NCBI RefSeq assembly: GCF_024054035.1
Contig: NZ_JAMXQU010000013.1
Coordinates: 1-62,353, forward strand
DNA length: 62,353 bases
Reading direction: 5' to 3'
DNA from: Asaia lannensis NBRC 102526
Lineage (GTDB): Bacteria > Pseudomonadota > Alphaproteobacteria > Acetobacterales > Acetobacteraceae
In this document: in pieces, positions 37,386 to 46,999 of the stretch
How positions within the stretch are numbered: the stretch's first letter is position 1
How the letters are laid out: each line of letters begins with the position of its first letter
The notes under the pieces: generated by a model
Database searches by the model: none
Seen by the model: only the letters and a program-made list of their open reading frames with translations
What the model was told of the DNA's origin: nothing
Position numbers and translations under genes: made by a program

Positions 37386-37519
37386 GACTTTCCTGTTCAA
37401 GAGGCTGGATCGGGCCAGGTAGTGCGACAACATGAAACGCAACCAGCCTCAGGCTGGCAAGAGTTTGAACAGCCTGTTTTATGCTGCGCGACTTTGGAAC
37501 AGCATCCAGCCCGATCGAC

Positions 37520-39157
37520 CTATCCCTGATCCCCCACCAGCACCTGCAGGGTGATTGTCGCCTCGCCGGGGCGGAGCTGCTCGCCCACCACCAGGCCGGA
37601 AAGCGTGCGCTCCGGATGCTCCGGGAGCGTCAGGGTGACGTGATCGCCCAGATCCACCGCGTAACCCTGATCCACCGGCACGGTGATTGCACGCAGGCGG
37701 CGCGTGCTGGCCCACAGGACGGCGTGCAGGGTTGCCACTTTTACGGCGTCCTGTTCGTCGCCTAGGGCCGTGACCAGCGCGGGCGGGTCGTTGGGCACGC
37801 GGTAGCGCCTGCGCAGATCCGGCGAGGCCCAGCTTGCCAGCCGGTCGGCCTGTCCGATGAACGCCTGACGTTCGGGTGTCACAAGCGGGCTCAGCCCCGA
37901 ACCTGCGGCCTGCACGGTCTGGGCATGGGCATAACCCACCCGCCAGCGTGCTGGCGGCGGGTCGAGCATGTCATCGAGCGCGACCGGGGCCACGGTGATC
38001 AGGTTATGCGGCCCGAAATGCGCCACGGCCTCGCCCTCGGGGGCACGCACCGCCACGGGGCGCAGCGTGCCGGAACTCGAGGCCACAAGCCGCACGCCCA
38101 GCCCTGAAAGCAGGGTGTCGGCCATATCGCGCCCGGTTATGCGTGCGCTGCCATCCCAGTACCACGCGCCGGGCCAGTTCATGGCCTGCGTTACAGTTTC
38201 CCATGAGGGATCGAACAGGTCCGCCTCCAGCACGCAATCCTGAAGCAGCACGCCACGCAAAAGCGTGAGAAGCCCGCCCGGTTTTGTGCCGTCCGGCAGG
38301 GCACCGGTGGCATCGAGCGTGATGGCCCAGACAGGCCGCGTGCCAAGACGAAACCACAGGCCCGAGGAATCGGACTGCACCACATAATGACCGGGGGGCG
38401 GCTCGGCTGCGAATATATCCGCCACCTGACCGGCAAAAACGATGCCGCCTGTCGCGCCACCTTCGTAAAGCGCCTCGATGGTGCCCGGCGCATCGCTCAC
38501 CTGATAAACCAGCTTGATGGTATCGATTGCAACCGGCGTGAGATTGAAGGCGCGCCCGCGCAGTTTGGGGGGATAATGCCCCGCCAGATCGGCCCCGCCA
38601 TTGCGCCAGCCCTTGCCGTCATAGGGCAGGCCCTGCGCCGGGGCATCGAGCCAGGCGGTGGCATCGGTGAGCGCAATCTCGACGTTTTGCCGGTCGGGCT
38701 GCCAGCTGCGCCCCAGCCCGGCAAAAGCCGGTTGCAACGCCGCCTCGGGCGGGTCGATTGCACAACCCCGGATTGCATCGCGGCCCCGCCAGCCATAGCG
38801 CACGCGCACGGGCATATGATCGACCACGCGTGTGGCGATGATGTTATCGAGCAGCCCGTCAGGGCTCGACAGGATGAGCGCGCCCCAGCTCTCGCCGCCC
38901 GCCTGCGCATCGGGGCGCAGATCGAGCCTGCGGTCGAGGCTGTAGGCCTGTTGCACCAGAGGGGGCCACGCGCCATGACTGTCGCTGACATAGCCCACAT
39001 CGGAGAAACGCAGCGTCTCGGTAGCCTCGACCGGTGCAGGGCGCTGTGTCAGTGCACCCCATGGGGTCGAGCCCCAGCCACGGGAAAATTCAGGAGTGGT
39101 CGTCTCTCCCGGCACGGTCACGGTGATATCGACCGCGTGGAATAGCTGACCGCTCAT
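37520..39157 (-). CDS. Phage tail-tip/baseplate hub-like protein
   Basis: 545 residues. It begins MSGQLFHAVDITVTVPG and contains hub-like segments (MPVRVRYGWRGRD, NVEIALTDATAWLDAPAQGLPY, GDHVTLTLPEHPERTLSGLVVGEQLRPGEATITLQV). Position directly after the tape-measure gene suits a distal tail or hub protein. I do not recognise a named family with confidence. Confidence 0.6.
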   Translation of the reverse strand: MSGQLFHAVDITVTVPGETTTPEFSRGWGSTPWGALTQRPAPVEATETLRFSDVGYVSDSHGAWPPLVQQAYSLDRRLDLRPDAQAGGESWGALILSSPDGLLDNIIATRVVDHMPVRVRYGWRGRDAIRGCAIDPPEAALQPAFAGLGRSWQPDRQNVEIALTDATAWLDAPAQGLPYDGKGWRNGGADLAGHYPPKLRGRAFNLTPVAIDTIKLVYQVSDAPGTIEALYEGGATGGIVFAGQVADIFAAEPPPGHYVVQSDSSGLWFRLGTRPVWAITLDATGALPDGTKPGGLLTLLRGVLLQDCVLEADLFDPSWETVTQAMNWPGAWYWDGSARITGRDMADTLLSGLGVRLVASSSGTLRPVAVRAPEGEAVAHFGPHNLITVAPVALDDMLDPPPARWRVGYAHAQTVQAAGSGLSPLVTPERQAFIGQADRLASWASPDLRRRYRVPNDPPALVTALGDEQDAVKVATLHAVLWASTRRLRAITVPVDQGYAVDLGDHVTLTLPEHPERTLSGLVVGEQLRPGEATITLQVLVGDQG

Positions 39158-39174
39158 GAGGTTCCCCGTTTATT

Positions 39175-42100
39175 CTAGCCTGCCTTGCGCAAGGCCGCCT
39201 GCCGCTGCTCGGCCACGCTCTGCTTTGTGGCGTTGGCGGTATCGCGCAGGGTGTTGCCATTGGCCTCGGTCGCAGCCACCAGCTTGCGCAGCAGATCCAC
39301 CAGACTGGCGGTGTTGTCGCGTGTCTGGTTCAGTGCCGCCTGTGTCAGGGCCTCGGGCGAGCGCGTGCCGATCTCGCGCATGGCCGCCATGACCTGCTCG
39401 TAAACACGGGCATATTCTGTACCAGACCCATAAACGGCCTGACCCGTGGAAAGCAGGGTTTGCGCATCGCCCTGCACATGGGAAAGCGCGTTGAAATCAC
39501 CCGCACGCGCCGCCGCAAGCGTGCTCTGGAAATTGTCGTTTGCGGCCCTGTATTGCGCTTCCGCCGAAAGCGGAGAGGCGCTGGAGGTGCTCAGGCCGCG
39601 CGTGAAATCGACCAGAGAACCGATGACCGAGGCGGCGGAACCTGCCGCCTGGTCGTGTTCCTGTTTGGCCTGGGCTGCGGCGGCATCTACGGCCTGTTTC
39701 GCCGCTTCTGTCGCCTTGTCCGCATATTGCTTCTGGATGGCCAGACGTTCGGCCCCCAGCGTCTTTTCCAGATCCGATGCCTGTTGCAGATAGGTCCGGT
39801 TCGAACTGTAGGCCTCGCCCAGAAAGTCGCGCCAGCTCTCGGCAAGCTGGCGTTTCTGTTGCGTGGCAGACAGGTCGAAACTCATGAGCGCCGCGCCCTG
39901 GTCGTCACCGGTCGCGGTGAGATACCGCACCCGGAACGCTTGGGCACTCTCGGCCAGGCTTTGCATGTTCTGCGCATAGCCCTGTTCGTAGAGCGTGCCG
40001 AACTTGTCGTTCAGCGCGTTGCCATCCAGCCCGTAGCTGCTCGCCTGTGTTGCGGCAGCCTCATAGGTTTTCTTCAGCGCCTCCATCTGCTCGACCCAGC
40101 TTTGATGCCCGTTCACCGTGGCTTTCATGAGGTTGGGCATGGTGTTGGAAACAAACTCGGTAATCGTCGCCACCTGGCTTTGCAGATCGCTTGTGGCGAG
40201 CGTCTTGCCATTGAGCATCGTATCCAGCGCCGTGCGCAGATCGCCCGTGGCCTCGGTAAAGCCCGAGACGGTCACGGTGCCGTCACTGTTGAATTTCGAC
40301 ACCGCGACACCCAGCGCATCCACCGTGTCGGCCATGCTCTTCAGCTGCGTTACCGCACTCTGGAATGAGGCCACGCTATCGAAACTCGCGGGCATCCCCT
40401 GCGAAAGCGCTTGGCTGAATGTGGCGCTGTCATCGCTGCGCAGCTGCAGCTTGCCCAGCAAATCGGTCAGGCTGACGGAACGTTGCGACGGGTCCTTGTT
40501 GTTGGGGTCATCGCGTACCGTGCCGAGATAGAGATTTTCAGCCTTCAGCCCGAGGCTTTTCATGGTGGCGTTGACGCTGGCCATGTCAGCCTTGAGCTGT
40601 GCCGTGATGGTGTCGTTTTGCTTCTGGTTCCAGCTTTGCCCCATGCTCAGCCGGTCGCCTTCCATCACCACCTGGTCGATGGTGTAGGGGTTTTTCTTGT
40701 GCCCAAACAGGCCGCCCAGGAGGCCGCCAAGGCCGCCACCGGCAATGCCGCCGATCAGCGTACCCACGCCGGGGATGATCGAGCCGAGACCCGCACCCAA
40801 AGCCGCGCCCAGTCCCGAGCCGATCGCGCCATACGTCCCGCCGCCGATATTGCCGAGCGCCGAGCCGATTCCAAAACCGCCACCGATACCGGCCAGGGTG
40901 TTGCCGATCGTGGCCGTGCCGAACAGCTTTGTTCCCATCGCGCCCGAGAGCCAGCTGCTTGAACTCGATACGTTCGATGCGGGCGTCCCGGCCCCGCTAA
41001 TCGAGACACTGGCCGCCTTGTTGCCGACCGAGCCACCCGAGGCCAGCGCGTCAGAGACGCTTGTGAACGTGTTGCGTGAGCCGCCATCCAGCGCGTTCAG
41101 GGCCGGGTTGACCAGTGCCATCTTGGCCACAAGCCCCACAATCTGCGTTTGCAGACCGGACAGGATCGAGCCGAAATCGACCGCACCCTTGCCGCTCTGC
41201 ACGAAAGCCTGCGTGACGCTGTTCGTCAGCGTGTCAAACATGCCGCTCAGGCTTCCTGTCAGATCATCGAGCGCCGATTTCTGATGCTGATAGGCGTTGG
41301 TTGCCGTCTGGATGGCCGCCACATTGTCGAGATAGGCCTGGCTTGTTTTCGAGTTGATATCGCCGCCCGCTTCGAGAATGCGGTTACGCTCTTTCATCAC
41401 CGCAATCTGTACCGATACGGCATCGCTATTCTGCCCGATCGCCGCCGTCTGTGCCTTGATGATGTCCAGATCCTGCGACTGCCCATACAGCTTGCCCGCA
41501 TTGGCCATATCGACCTGCGAGGCGGCGGCGGATTTCATGGCACCCGTCAGGACATCGAGCTGGCGGGCCTGTTCGGCTGTGCCGTCGATCGCGGTCGCCC
41601 GCACTTTCTCGGCGGCCTCCATTGCCTGTTGATACTGTGTCAGCGAGCCTTTCGAGGCGTCATAGCCCGCCAGCATATCCTGCTCGGCCTGGGTGTGCTC
41701 GTTGATGGCCGCAACGGACTGATTAAACTGCCCCGTCAGAATGGCCTGTTGCCTGGCCTCAGCTTCCGCCAGCTGCGTGGCGTTCGCGTGCGCCTGGCCC
41801 ATATGCCGTGCCGCTTCCTCAACCTGTTGATGCACCTGCACCATTGCGGCCTCGGCGGCTGAATAGGTCTCAGCACTTTGCGCGGCCAGCTTTTGCTGAT
41901 GCGCGATGGTCTCGATCGGGTCGCGCAATTCGTTGAGCGCGCCGCGCTGCACGTTGATCTTGTCCGTCAGCACGCCGGTTTGCGCGGCGTAATCGGCGTC
42001 CGACACCTTGCCTGCGGTGTGCAGGTCATTCAGTGCCTTTTGCGCCGTGGTCAGAGCCGTGATGGCCTGCTCATGCTCGCGGATCTGCGCCGCCGTGCTG

Positions 42101-43890
42101 CCGTCACTGCCGCGCAGCTGATCATCGACCCGGCCCTGACGCGATGCGATTGCCTGGGCACCATAGATTTCGCCGCCCGTGGCCTTTTGGGCATAGGCCG
42201 CGACACTGGCAGGCGGGCTTGCAATCTTGCCTGACAGGTACTGATCGACGTTCCCTTCACCCCAGTTATAGGCCATAGCGACAAGCGCCTGATTGCCGTC
42301 ATATTTGGTGTAGAGCCGCATGAGCAGCTGCACGCCTGCCGTGACGTTGCCCGTGGTCGTGCGCAGATCATTGCCATTGGCGCTGCCCGGCATGACCTGC
42401 ATCGCGCCCAGCGCACCGGCAGAGGATTGCACCACGCGACCCTGCGCATCGTATTGGCCCGTTGCGCTTTCGATCGGCTGGATGCGATGGGCAAGTGCGA
42501 GCACGTCCGAGCTTGCGCCGAGACCGGCCCCCACCTTGTCGATGGTCTTGCCCACACCTGCGACATCGGAGGCCGCGACCTCGCGTTGCTGCAGGTAATT
42601 GTGAACGGCCGGGATCCTGTCCAGCTGCGCCCATTCCCAGTCGCGCACCTCCTTGGCCTTGTCCAGAAGATACTGGATGCCCTGCACGCCCTTGAGAGCA
42701 CCGGCCATGATACCATTGCCGATCGTGTCCACGAACTGCCCGAGCGGGGCCAACCCCTCATGCAGGGATGTGCTCATGTCGTGCAGGGCGCGATGCAGCG
42801 GCGTCACGCCCTGATCGGCAGCGTTGGCCGTGGCCTTGCTGACCTGCCCCATGAGCAGGGACCAGGCCCCCATGCGATCGCCGCTGTTCTGCAGATCGCG
42901 TATATGCTGCACCAGGCCTTCATGGACACCAAGCAGGCCTTTCTGCGCGAAATCCTCGGCGGCTTTTGTCGGGTCATCGAAGGCAGCGGCCATGTCTTTT
43001 GCTGCGTCCGGCACGTCCTTGCCGAGCACGGTGGCGAGGTTGCGCGCTGTCGTGGTCAGCGCATCGAGGCTGCTGCCACTGGTCGAGGGCATGGCGGCAA
43101 AGGTGGTGGTGACGGCGCGGCTGTCAGTCAGTGACAGGCCAGTCTTGCCAGCAATGCGCCGTGCCGCGTCTTCGGCAGCACCGGCCATGGCCGCGTAATC
43201 GCTGCGCGTGGCGCGAAGGGTCTGGCCGAGGGCCGCAAGGTGCGATTCCTCGGTCTCGGCAGCGCTGCCCATCTTGTAGATGGCTGCACCGGCAGCGACG
43301 GCTGCGAGCGCCAGACCGGCAGGGCCCATGAGCAGGCCGGTCACGATCTGCGTGGCCTTGCCAAAGCCGCCCATGACCGTGACCATGTTCGGCACCTGGT
43401 AAAATGCGGCCTTCATGGCCCCGCCACCGGCCAGCACCTGATCGGCGAATTTGTGGGCTTCGCCCGCCAGGATGCCGAGCTGATAGCTGGATAGTTTGGC
43501 TGCGGCCGTGCCCTCGGCCAGGGCGACAGCGTGTTGCTTGCTGGCACCCGTAGCCGCGTCGAATTTCTCTTTCTGTGCTGCGGCTGATCTGGCGATGCCA
43601 GCCAGCGACCCCGCATATTGCTCCTGTGTGATCTCGCCGGCAGCGAGCGATTTCTGCAGCGCCTCGATATTGGCCGTGCGCTGGCGGATTTCGCTGCTTA
43701 GCTTGGCCTCGGCCCGCGTCGTTTCATCGAATTGCCGCGCGACCGACGCACCGGAGCGGCCCAGCCTGGTCACTTTCGTATCGGCCACCTCTGCTGCATC
43801 GCCAAGCCTGGTCAGGGATTGCGCATCTTCCTGCGCCTTGGCCAGATTGCTCGCAAAAGCAATGTAAAGCTCGGAGATCGTGGTGGGCAT
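39175..43890 (-). CDS. Tail tape-measure protein with embedded lytic transglycosylase
   Basis: 1571 residues, the longest phage gene. Long Ala/Gln-rich helical stretches flank hydrophobic patches (GLLMGPAGLALAAVAAGAAIY; a Gly-rich region near 1030-1100). An SLT-type lytic transglycosylase domain spans about 463-560: IQPIESATG with the catalytic Glu474, GALGAMQVMPGSA, VAMAYNWGEGN. The length sets tail length, roughly 0.15 nm per residue in the family; the SLT domain would open peptidoglycan during DNA entry. It follows the G/GT chaperone genes as expected. Confidence 0.9.
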   Translation of the reverse strand: MPTTISELYIAFASNLAKAQEDAQSLTRLGDAAEVADTKVTRLGRSGASVARQFDETTRAEAKLSSEIRQRTANIEALQKSLAAGEITQEQYAGSLAGIARSAAAQKEKFDAATGASKQHAVALAEGTAAAKLSSYQLGILAGEAHKFADQVLAGGGAMKAAFYQVPNMVTVMGGFGKATQIVTGLLMGPAGLALAAVAAGAAIYKMGSAAETEESHLAALGQTLRATRSDYAAMAGAAEDAARRIAGKTGLSLTDSRAVTTTFAAMPSTSGSSLDALTTTARNLATVLGKDVPDAAKDMAAAFDDPTKAAEDFAQKGLLGVHEGLVQHIRDLQNSGDRMGAWSLLMGQVSKATANAADQGVTPLHRALHDMSTSLHEGLAPLGQFVDTIGNGIMAGALKGVQGIQYLLDKAKEVRDWEWAQLDRIPAVHNYLQQREVAASDVAGVGKTIDKVGAGLGASSDVLALAHRIQPIESATGQYDAQGRVVQSSAGALGAMQVMPGSANGNDLRTTTGNVTAGVQLLMRLYTKYDGNQALVAMAYNWGEGNVDQYLSGKIASPPASVAAYAQKATGGEIYGAQAIASRQGRVDDQLRGSDGSTAAQIREHEQAITALTTAQKALNDLHTAGKVSDADYAAQTGVLTDKINVQRGALNELRDPIETIAHQQKLAAQSAETYSAAEAAMVQVHQQVEEAARHMGQAHANATQLAEAEARQQAILTGQFNQSVAAINEHTQAEQDMLAGYDASKGSLTQYQQAMEAAEKVRATAIDGTAEQARQLDVLTGAMKSAAASQVDMANAGKLYGQSQDLDIIKAQTAAIGQNSDAVSVQIAVMKERNRILEAGGDINSKTSQAYLDNVAAIQTATNAYQHQKSALDDLTGSLSGMFDTLTNSVTQAFVQSGKGAVDFGSILSGLQTQIVGLVAKMALVNPALNALDGGSRNTFTSVSDALASGGSVGNKAASVSISGAGTPASNVSSSSSWLSGAMGTKLFGTATIGNTLAGIGGGFGIGSALGNIGGGTYGAIGSGLGAALGAGLGSIIPGVGTLIGGIAGGGLGGLLGGLFGHKKNPYTIDQVVMEGDRLSMGQSWNQKQNDTITAQLKADMASVNATMKSLGLKAENLYLGTVRDDPNNKDPSQRSVSLTDLLGKLQLRSDDSATFSQALSQGMPASFDSVASFQSAVTQLKSMADTVDALGVAVSKFNSDGTVTVSGFTEATGDLRTALDTMLNGKTLATSDLQSQVATITEFVSNTMPNLMKATVNGHQSWVEQMEALKKTYEAAATQASSYGLDGNALNDKFGTLYEQGYAQNMQSLAESAQAFRVRYLTATGDDQGAALMSFDLSATQQKRQLAESWRDFLGEAYSSNRTYLQQASDLEKTLGAERLAIQKQYADKATEAAKQAVDAAAAQAKQEHDQAAGSAASVIGSLVDFTRGLSTSSASPLSAEAQYRAANDNFQSTLAAARAGDFNALSHVQGDAQTLLSTGQAVYGSGTEYARVYEQVMAAMREIGTRSPEALTQAALNQTRDNTASLVDLLRKLVAATEANGNTLRDTANATKQSVAEQRQAALRKAG

Positions 43891-44029
43891 CGTTACGCTC
43901 CATGCGTAGCAGCATCGGACCGCGCATTTGTGAAATGCGGATGAGCCGAAATGTTGCCGTCATTTGATAGGAAGGTGCGCGCATGCCGCGAGACGCGCAG
44001 GCAAGCGCAACAGGAAGTGGAGCAGGACT

Positions 44030-44440
44030 ATGATTCGTAAATTGACGGGAGCCGCGATTGCTTTGACAGCCATGACCGCTGTTGCATCCGCGCACGCAGA
44101 GACTGGCGATTCACTCTCGATTCCACTGTCGTCGTCGACCGACATCCAGCGTCAGATTGTGTCCTACAACTGCAAGGCAAAAAAGGGCGCGAGTTCAGCT
44201 AGGCTGCGTGCTGTCCTGCCCGAGAAAATCGTCAAGGTAAGCTATATCAACGCGGGCGATATCAGCCTCGCTGTGCTTCCGGTCGACGGAAAAACGCAGA
44301 TATTTACCGACGTGATTGCCGCAAGCGGCGCCAAATATGCCGCGGCCGAATATGTCTGGTGGAGCAAGGGCGACGATGCCATGTTCTCGAGCGAGATGGA
44401 TGCCAGTGCCATGCTCACCTGTCACGAAATCAAGGACTGA
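44030..44440 (+). CDS. MliC/PliC-type lysozyme inhibitor (prophage cargo)
   Basis: 136 residues from the ATG at 44030, with a signal peptide (IRKLTGAAIALTAMTAVASAHA). The mature part matches the membrane-bound/periplasmic C-type lysozyme inhibitor fold: IVSYNCKAKKG, VSYINAGDISLAVLPVDGK, then the inhibitory loop ASGAKYAAAEYVWWSKGDDA, and paired Cys. It is transcribed against the late genes between the tape-measure and tail genes, so it is probably expressed in the lysogen and protects the host from C-type (animal) lysozyme. No lipobox Cys is evident, so it should be periplasmic. Confidence 0.85.
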   Translation: MIRKLTGAAIALTAMTAVASAHAETGDSLSIPLSSSTDIQRQIVSYNCKAKKGASSARLRAVLPEKIVKVSYINAGDISLAVLPVDGKTQIFTDVIAASGAKYAAAEYVWWSKGDDAMFSSEMDASAMLTCHEIKD

Positions 44441-44458
44441 TTGTTTACAGTCCAGTTT

Positions 44459-45097
44459 TCATGACCGAAGGGTGATCTGCAACGCCGGATAAGTCATGAT
44501 CGTACCGGCCCGTGTCCTGCGCTCGCCCGAAGCACCGCGCAGGATGTAGGGGGCAGACGATGCAATACCGCTGCTCAGGCGCACGAATATCTTTCCGAAA
44601 GAGAGCGTTGGACAGCGCCGCATGAGGGTTTGTCGCACGCGCTCGATCTGGTTGCGTCGTATGCGTGGCTCCAGTGCCCCGGTCTCGATCTTGCGGGCAT
44701 AGGGCATCGGATTGACGATCAGGATCGTGCCATCAGCAGGCAGATCCTTGAGCGGCTTTTTCCATGGCTTTCCGTCGCAGATTAGCACCCAGGCATCGCG
44801 AAAGCGTCCGCTGCGCACGGGCGATGTTGACCGGCACAGAGCGAGCGCAGCCTCTGCCGCTTCGCTCGTGAGATTGAAGCGATAGAGAATGGCCCCATCT
44901 AGCCGCACGCTGGTTTCCGGTGCATCGGCTTTGCCATCCACATAGCGCCGCCAGCTGGGCGGGGCCTCGCCGCGTGCGATCAGATCGTCACGCGCCGCAA
45001 TGGCCCGTCTTGCCATCTCGGCCCGCAGGGCATCGGGGGAGAGGTTGCGATCGACAAAAAGGCGCAGCGACCGGCTGAAGGTTGCGGCTTGTGCCAT
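44459..45097 (-). CDS. Phage tail protein, hypothetical
   Basis: 212 residues, helical N-terminus (LSPDALRAEMARRAIAARDDLIARGEAPPSWRRYVDG) and a compact C-terminal half (SGRFRDAWVLICDG, ILIVNPMPYARKIETG). The PYARKIE segment is reminiscent of HK97 gp10-like neck proteins. It lies 3 bp after the chaperone frameshift ORF and before the tape measure. Confidence 0.5.
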   Translation of the reverse strand: MAQAATFSRSLRLFVDRNLSPDALRAEMARRAIAARDDLIARGEAPPSWRRYVDGKADAPETSVRLDGAILYRFNLTSEAAEAALALCRSTSPVRSGRFRDAWVLICDGKPWKKPLKDLPADGTILIVNPMPYARKIETGALEPRIRRNQIERVRQTLMRRCPTLSFGKIFVRLSSGIASSAPYILRGASGERRTRAGTIMTYPALQITLRS

Positions 45098-45100
45098 GGC

Positions 45101-45481
45101 TCACCCTTTCATGAATTGCGCAATGCTTGCGGTGATCCGCTCATTTCTGTGCTCAAGAAAGACGGCATCGAGCGCCCGCACCTGGGCGATAAGCCAGGGT
45201 GCATCTTCCTGCGTCACGGCGTTGGTCTGGCACCAGAGCGCGAGCGCGGCCCAGGTGATCGCACCCGGACGTGACACGCCACGGATCTTGCCCATACCCA
45301 CGCCGATCAGATCGAGCGTCCAGGCGCGGTCGTGCTGCAGCTCATGCCAGCATCGCCAGGAGCGTTCGTGGGCGGGAGCAAGCCGTGGTTTCATCGCGAG
45401 AAAGGCTTTACGCTGTTCGGCAATGTCGCCCTCGCCGGTGAACTGACCGAACTCCAGTTCCCAGGCGAGGGCTTGCGTCAG
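45101..45481 (-). CDS. Tail assembly chaperone T part, reached by -1 frameshift
   Basis: The frame extends from the slippery site to a stop at 45101, giving 126 residues (LTQALAWELEFGQFTGEGDIAEQ, then FLAMKPRLAPAHERSWRCWHELQHDR). Within it an ATG at 45394 could start a free 97-residue protein, but no good ribosome-binding site precedes it. Its place after the G gene in the -1 frame is the arrangement of lambda-like G-T genes. The fusion would be 271 residues. G and GT chaperone the tape measure during tail assembly. Confidence 0.78.
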   Translation of the reverse strand: MTQALAWELEFGQFTGEGDIAEQRKAFLAMKPRLAPAHERSWRCWHELQHDRAWTLDLIGVGMGKIRGVSRPGAITWAALALWCQTNAVTQEDAPWLIAQVRALDAVFLEHRNERITASIAQFMKG

Positions 45482-45915
45482 TTTCCCACCGCTTCCTCAT
45501 GCTCGCGGGCGCGGTCATCACCGACGCGAGCCGCTGCCGAAATGGCAAGCGCGATCAGCAAGGGCTGCTCGCCGCTTGCGAGCATGGCGCGGAACTCGTC
45601 GATCGTGACCTCCTGGCCGTCATCGTGCTGCAGGCCGCTCACACCGATGACGCAATGATCGGCAATGGCCTGACCCTGGGCGCGGTCATCCTCTGTCGGC
45701 GGCAGGCTTTCGGGGCCGTAGCTCGATGCGCCCGGCTTTTGCGAGCGGTTGAGCTTGCGGGCGGCTGCCAGTTTGAGGTCGTAAAGGGCATCGCGATAAC
45801 GCGGGGTGAAACCGCGTGTCGTGATGTGAAACGTGTTGCCGATCGGACCGACCTCGATCGTTTCGCCTTCGCGCATACGGTCGGCGTTGCGCGAGAAATC
45901 GGAGAGTTTTGCCAT
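45478..45915 (-). CDS. Tail assembly chaperone (G-like)
   Basis: 145 residues, MAKLSDFSRNADRMREGETIEVGP, with an acidic helical C-terminus (QEVTIDEFRAMLASGEQPLLIALAIS). The last codons are GTG GGA AAC followed by TGA, which places a G GGA AAC slippery heptamer right at the stop. Position between the tail tube and tape-measure genes is where G-like chaperones are always found. Confidence 0.8.
   Translation of the reverse strand: MAKLSDFSRNADRMREGETIEVGPIGNTFHITTRGFTPRYRDALYDLKLAAARKLNRSQKPGASSYGPESLPPTEDDRAQGQAIADHCVIGVSGLQHDDGQEVTIDEFRAMLASGEQPLLIALAISAAARVGDDRAREHEEAVGN
45481..45487 (-). promoter_or_regulatory. -1 ribosomal frameshift site GGGAAAC
   Basis: On the minus strand the heptamer reads G GGA AAC in the zero frame, the X XXY YYZ pattern, one codon before the TGA of the G-like gene. 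A slip back by one base opens the downstream frame to 45101. Lambda uses G GGA AAG at the same genetic position. Confidence 0.8.
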
Positions 45916-45984
45916 TATTGTCTGTTTCCTGATGGAATGAGCGGGGGTGACAGGGGCAAACTGACGCGCTGCGTCGGGCTGCGC

Positions 45985-46935
45985 TCAGGAGGCAGGCTTG
46001 ATGCGGGTGATCCGGAACGTGCCGCCGCCTGTCTGCGGGTTGCCTTCGAGGTCGAAGGTCGCAACGATGGAGGTATTGCGGCTTCCGGCATTGATCTGCG
46101 GGCTTTGCAGGCGACCATTGAGGAAGGTGAAGCGATAGCCGTTGCCGGTCGCGTCCATCACCTCGATATCGATCGCGCCCGACCAGCCTGCGACGTAACG
46201 GTCGTACAGGCTCCAGTCCTTGAAGAAGATCTGCAGCTGGCCTGCGGCCTTGAACTGGCCGGGGCGGATGCCGCACGCATAGGCCTGACCGATGCCGTAA
46301 TCGCTATCGGCCCCCTCGCGCGTGAGTGTGATATCGACCTGTCGCAGCACGCCGACCGGCACCTGACCGCCCAGCCTGAACGAGCCGAAATTACCTACCG
46401 TGTCGAGCACCGTGCCTGTGGGGGCGGGGATGTAGCTGGCGGCGGGATCGGTCAGGCTCTTTTCCTGCCGCGCACAGGTGAAATCGAAAGCGGCGGTCGC
46501 GAAATTGCCCTGCGGGAAACTCAGCTGCGCCCGCGTGCAGAACGCGCCGGGGCGAAGGAAAAACCCGTCACCGATTGCCTGATTGAGACACCAGGTCTTG
46601 ACCAGGTTGTTATTGACGATTGAGCCGTCATTGGCCCAGTCCGCTCCCATGATGCCCGCAAGCAGGTCGTCATAGGTGCCGACCGAGAGCGCACCGGACA
46701 GGGTGCCCGACACACTCAGCTGCGTGGTGACAGATTGCGAGACCTCGGCCAGCAGGTTGATTTCCTCCGGGCTCTGGCGCGTGTCGTTGATACGGAAGCT
46801 CTCGCCGGTAAAGCGCGTGCGCTGGAAGGCCCCGCCCGGTTTGACGGCATAGGTTTCTTCCTTGGCATAAGAGACGGTCGAGGCATTGGATTGCGCTGCC
46901 GCCGCGTAATTGGCTGTTGCGCCGGTATAGGCCAT
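45985..46935 (-). CDS. Major tail tube protein
   Basis: 316 residues, beta-rich (SVSGTLSGALSVGTYDDLLAGIMGADW, GTVLDTVGNFGSFRLGGQVPVGVLRQVDITLTREG, ATFDLEGNPQTGGGTFRITRI). The DDLLAGIMGADW segment is typical of long-tail tube proteins of the phage_tail_2/3 type. It lies before the G/GT genes and after a terminator hairpin, and should be highly expressed. Confidence 0.72.
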   Translation of the reverse strand: MAYTGATANYAAAAQSNASTVSYAKEETYAVKPGGAFQRTRFTGESFRINDTRQSPEEINLLAEVSQSVTTQLSVSGTLSGALSVGTYDDLLAGIMGADWANDGSIVNNNLVKTWCLNQAIGDGFFLRPGAFCTRAQLSFPQGNFATAAFDFTCARQEKSLTDPAASYIPAPTGTVLDTVGNFGSFRLGGQVPVGVLRQVDITLTREGADSDYGIGQAYACGIRPGQFKAAGQLQIFFKDWSLYDRYVAGWSGAIDIEVMDATGNGYRFTFLNGRLQSPQINAGSRNTSIVATFDLEGNPQTGGGTFRITRIKPAS

Positions 46936-46964
46936 GAGGTTTTCCCCTTGAGGTTGCAGGCAAG

Positions 46965-46989
46965 AAAAAAGCCGCCCGGATGGGGCGGC
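46965..46989 (-). terminator. Intrinsic terminator-type hairpin upstream of tail tube gene
   Basis: On the minus strand GCCGCCC-CATCC-GGGCGGC is followed by a run of six T. It lies between the tail terminator-like gene and the tail tube start. Confidence 0.78.
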
Positions 46990-46999
46990 CTTGCGACTG

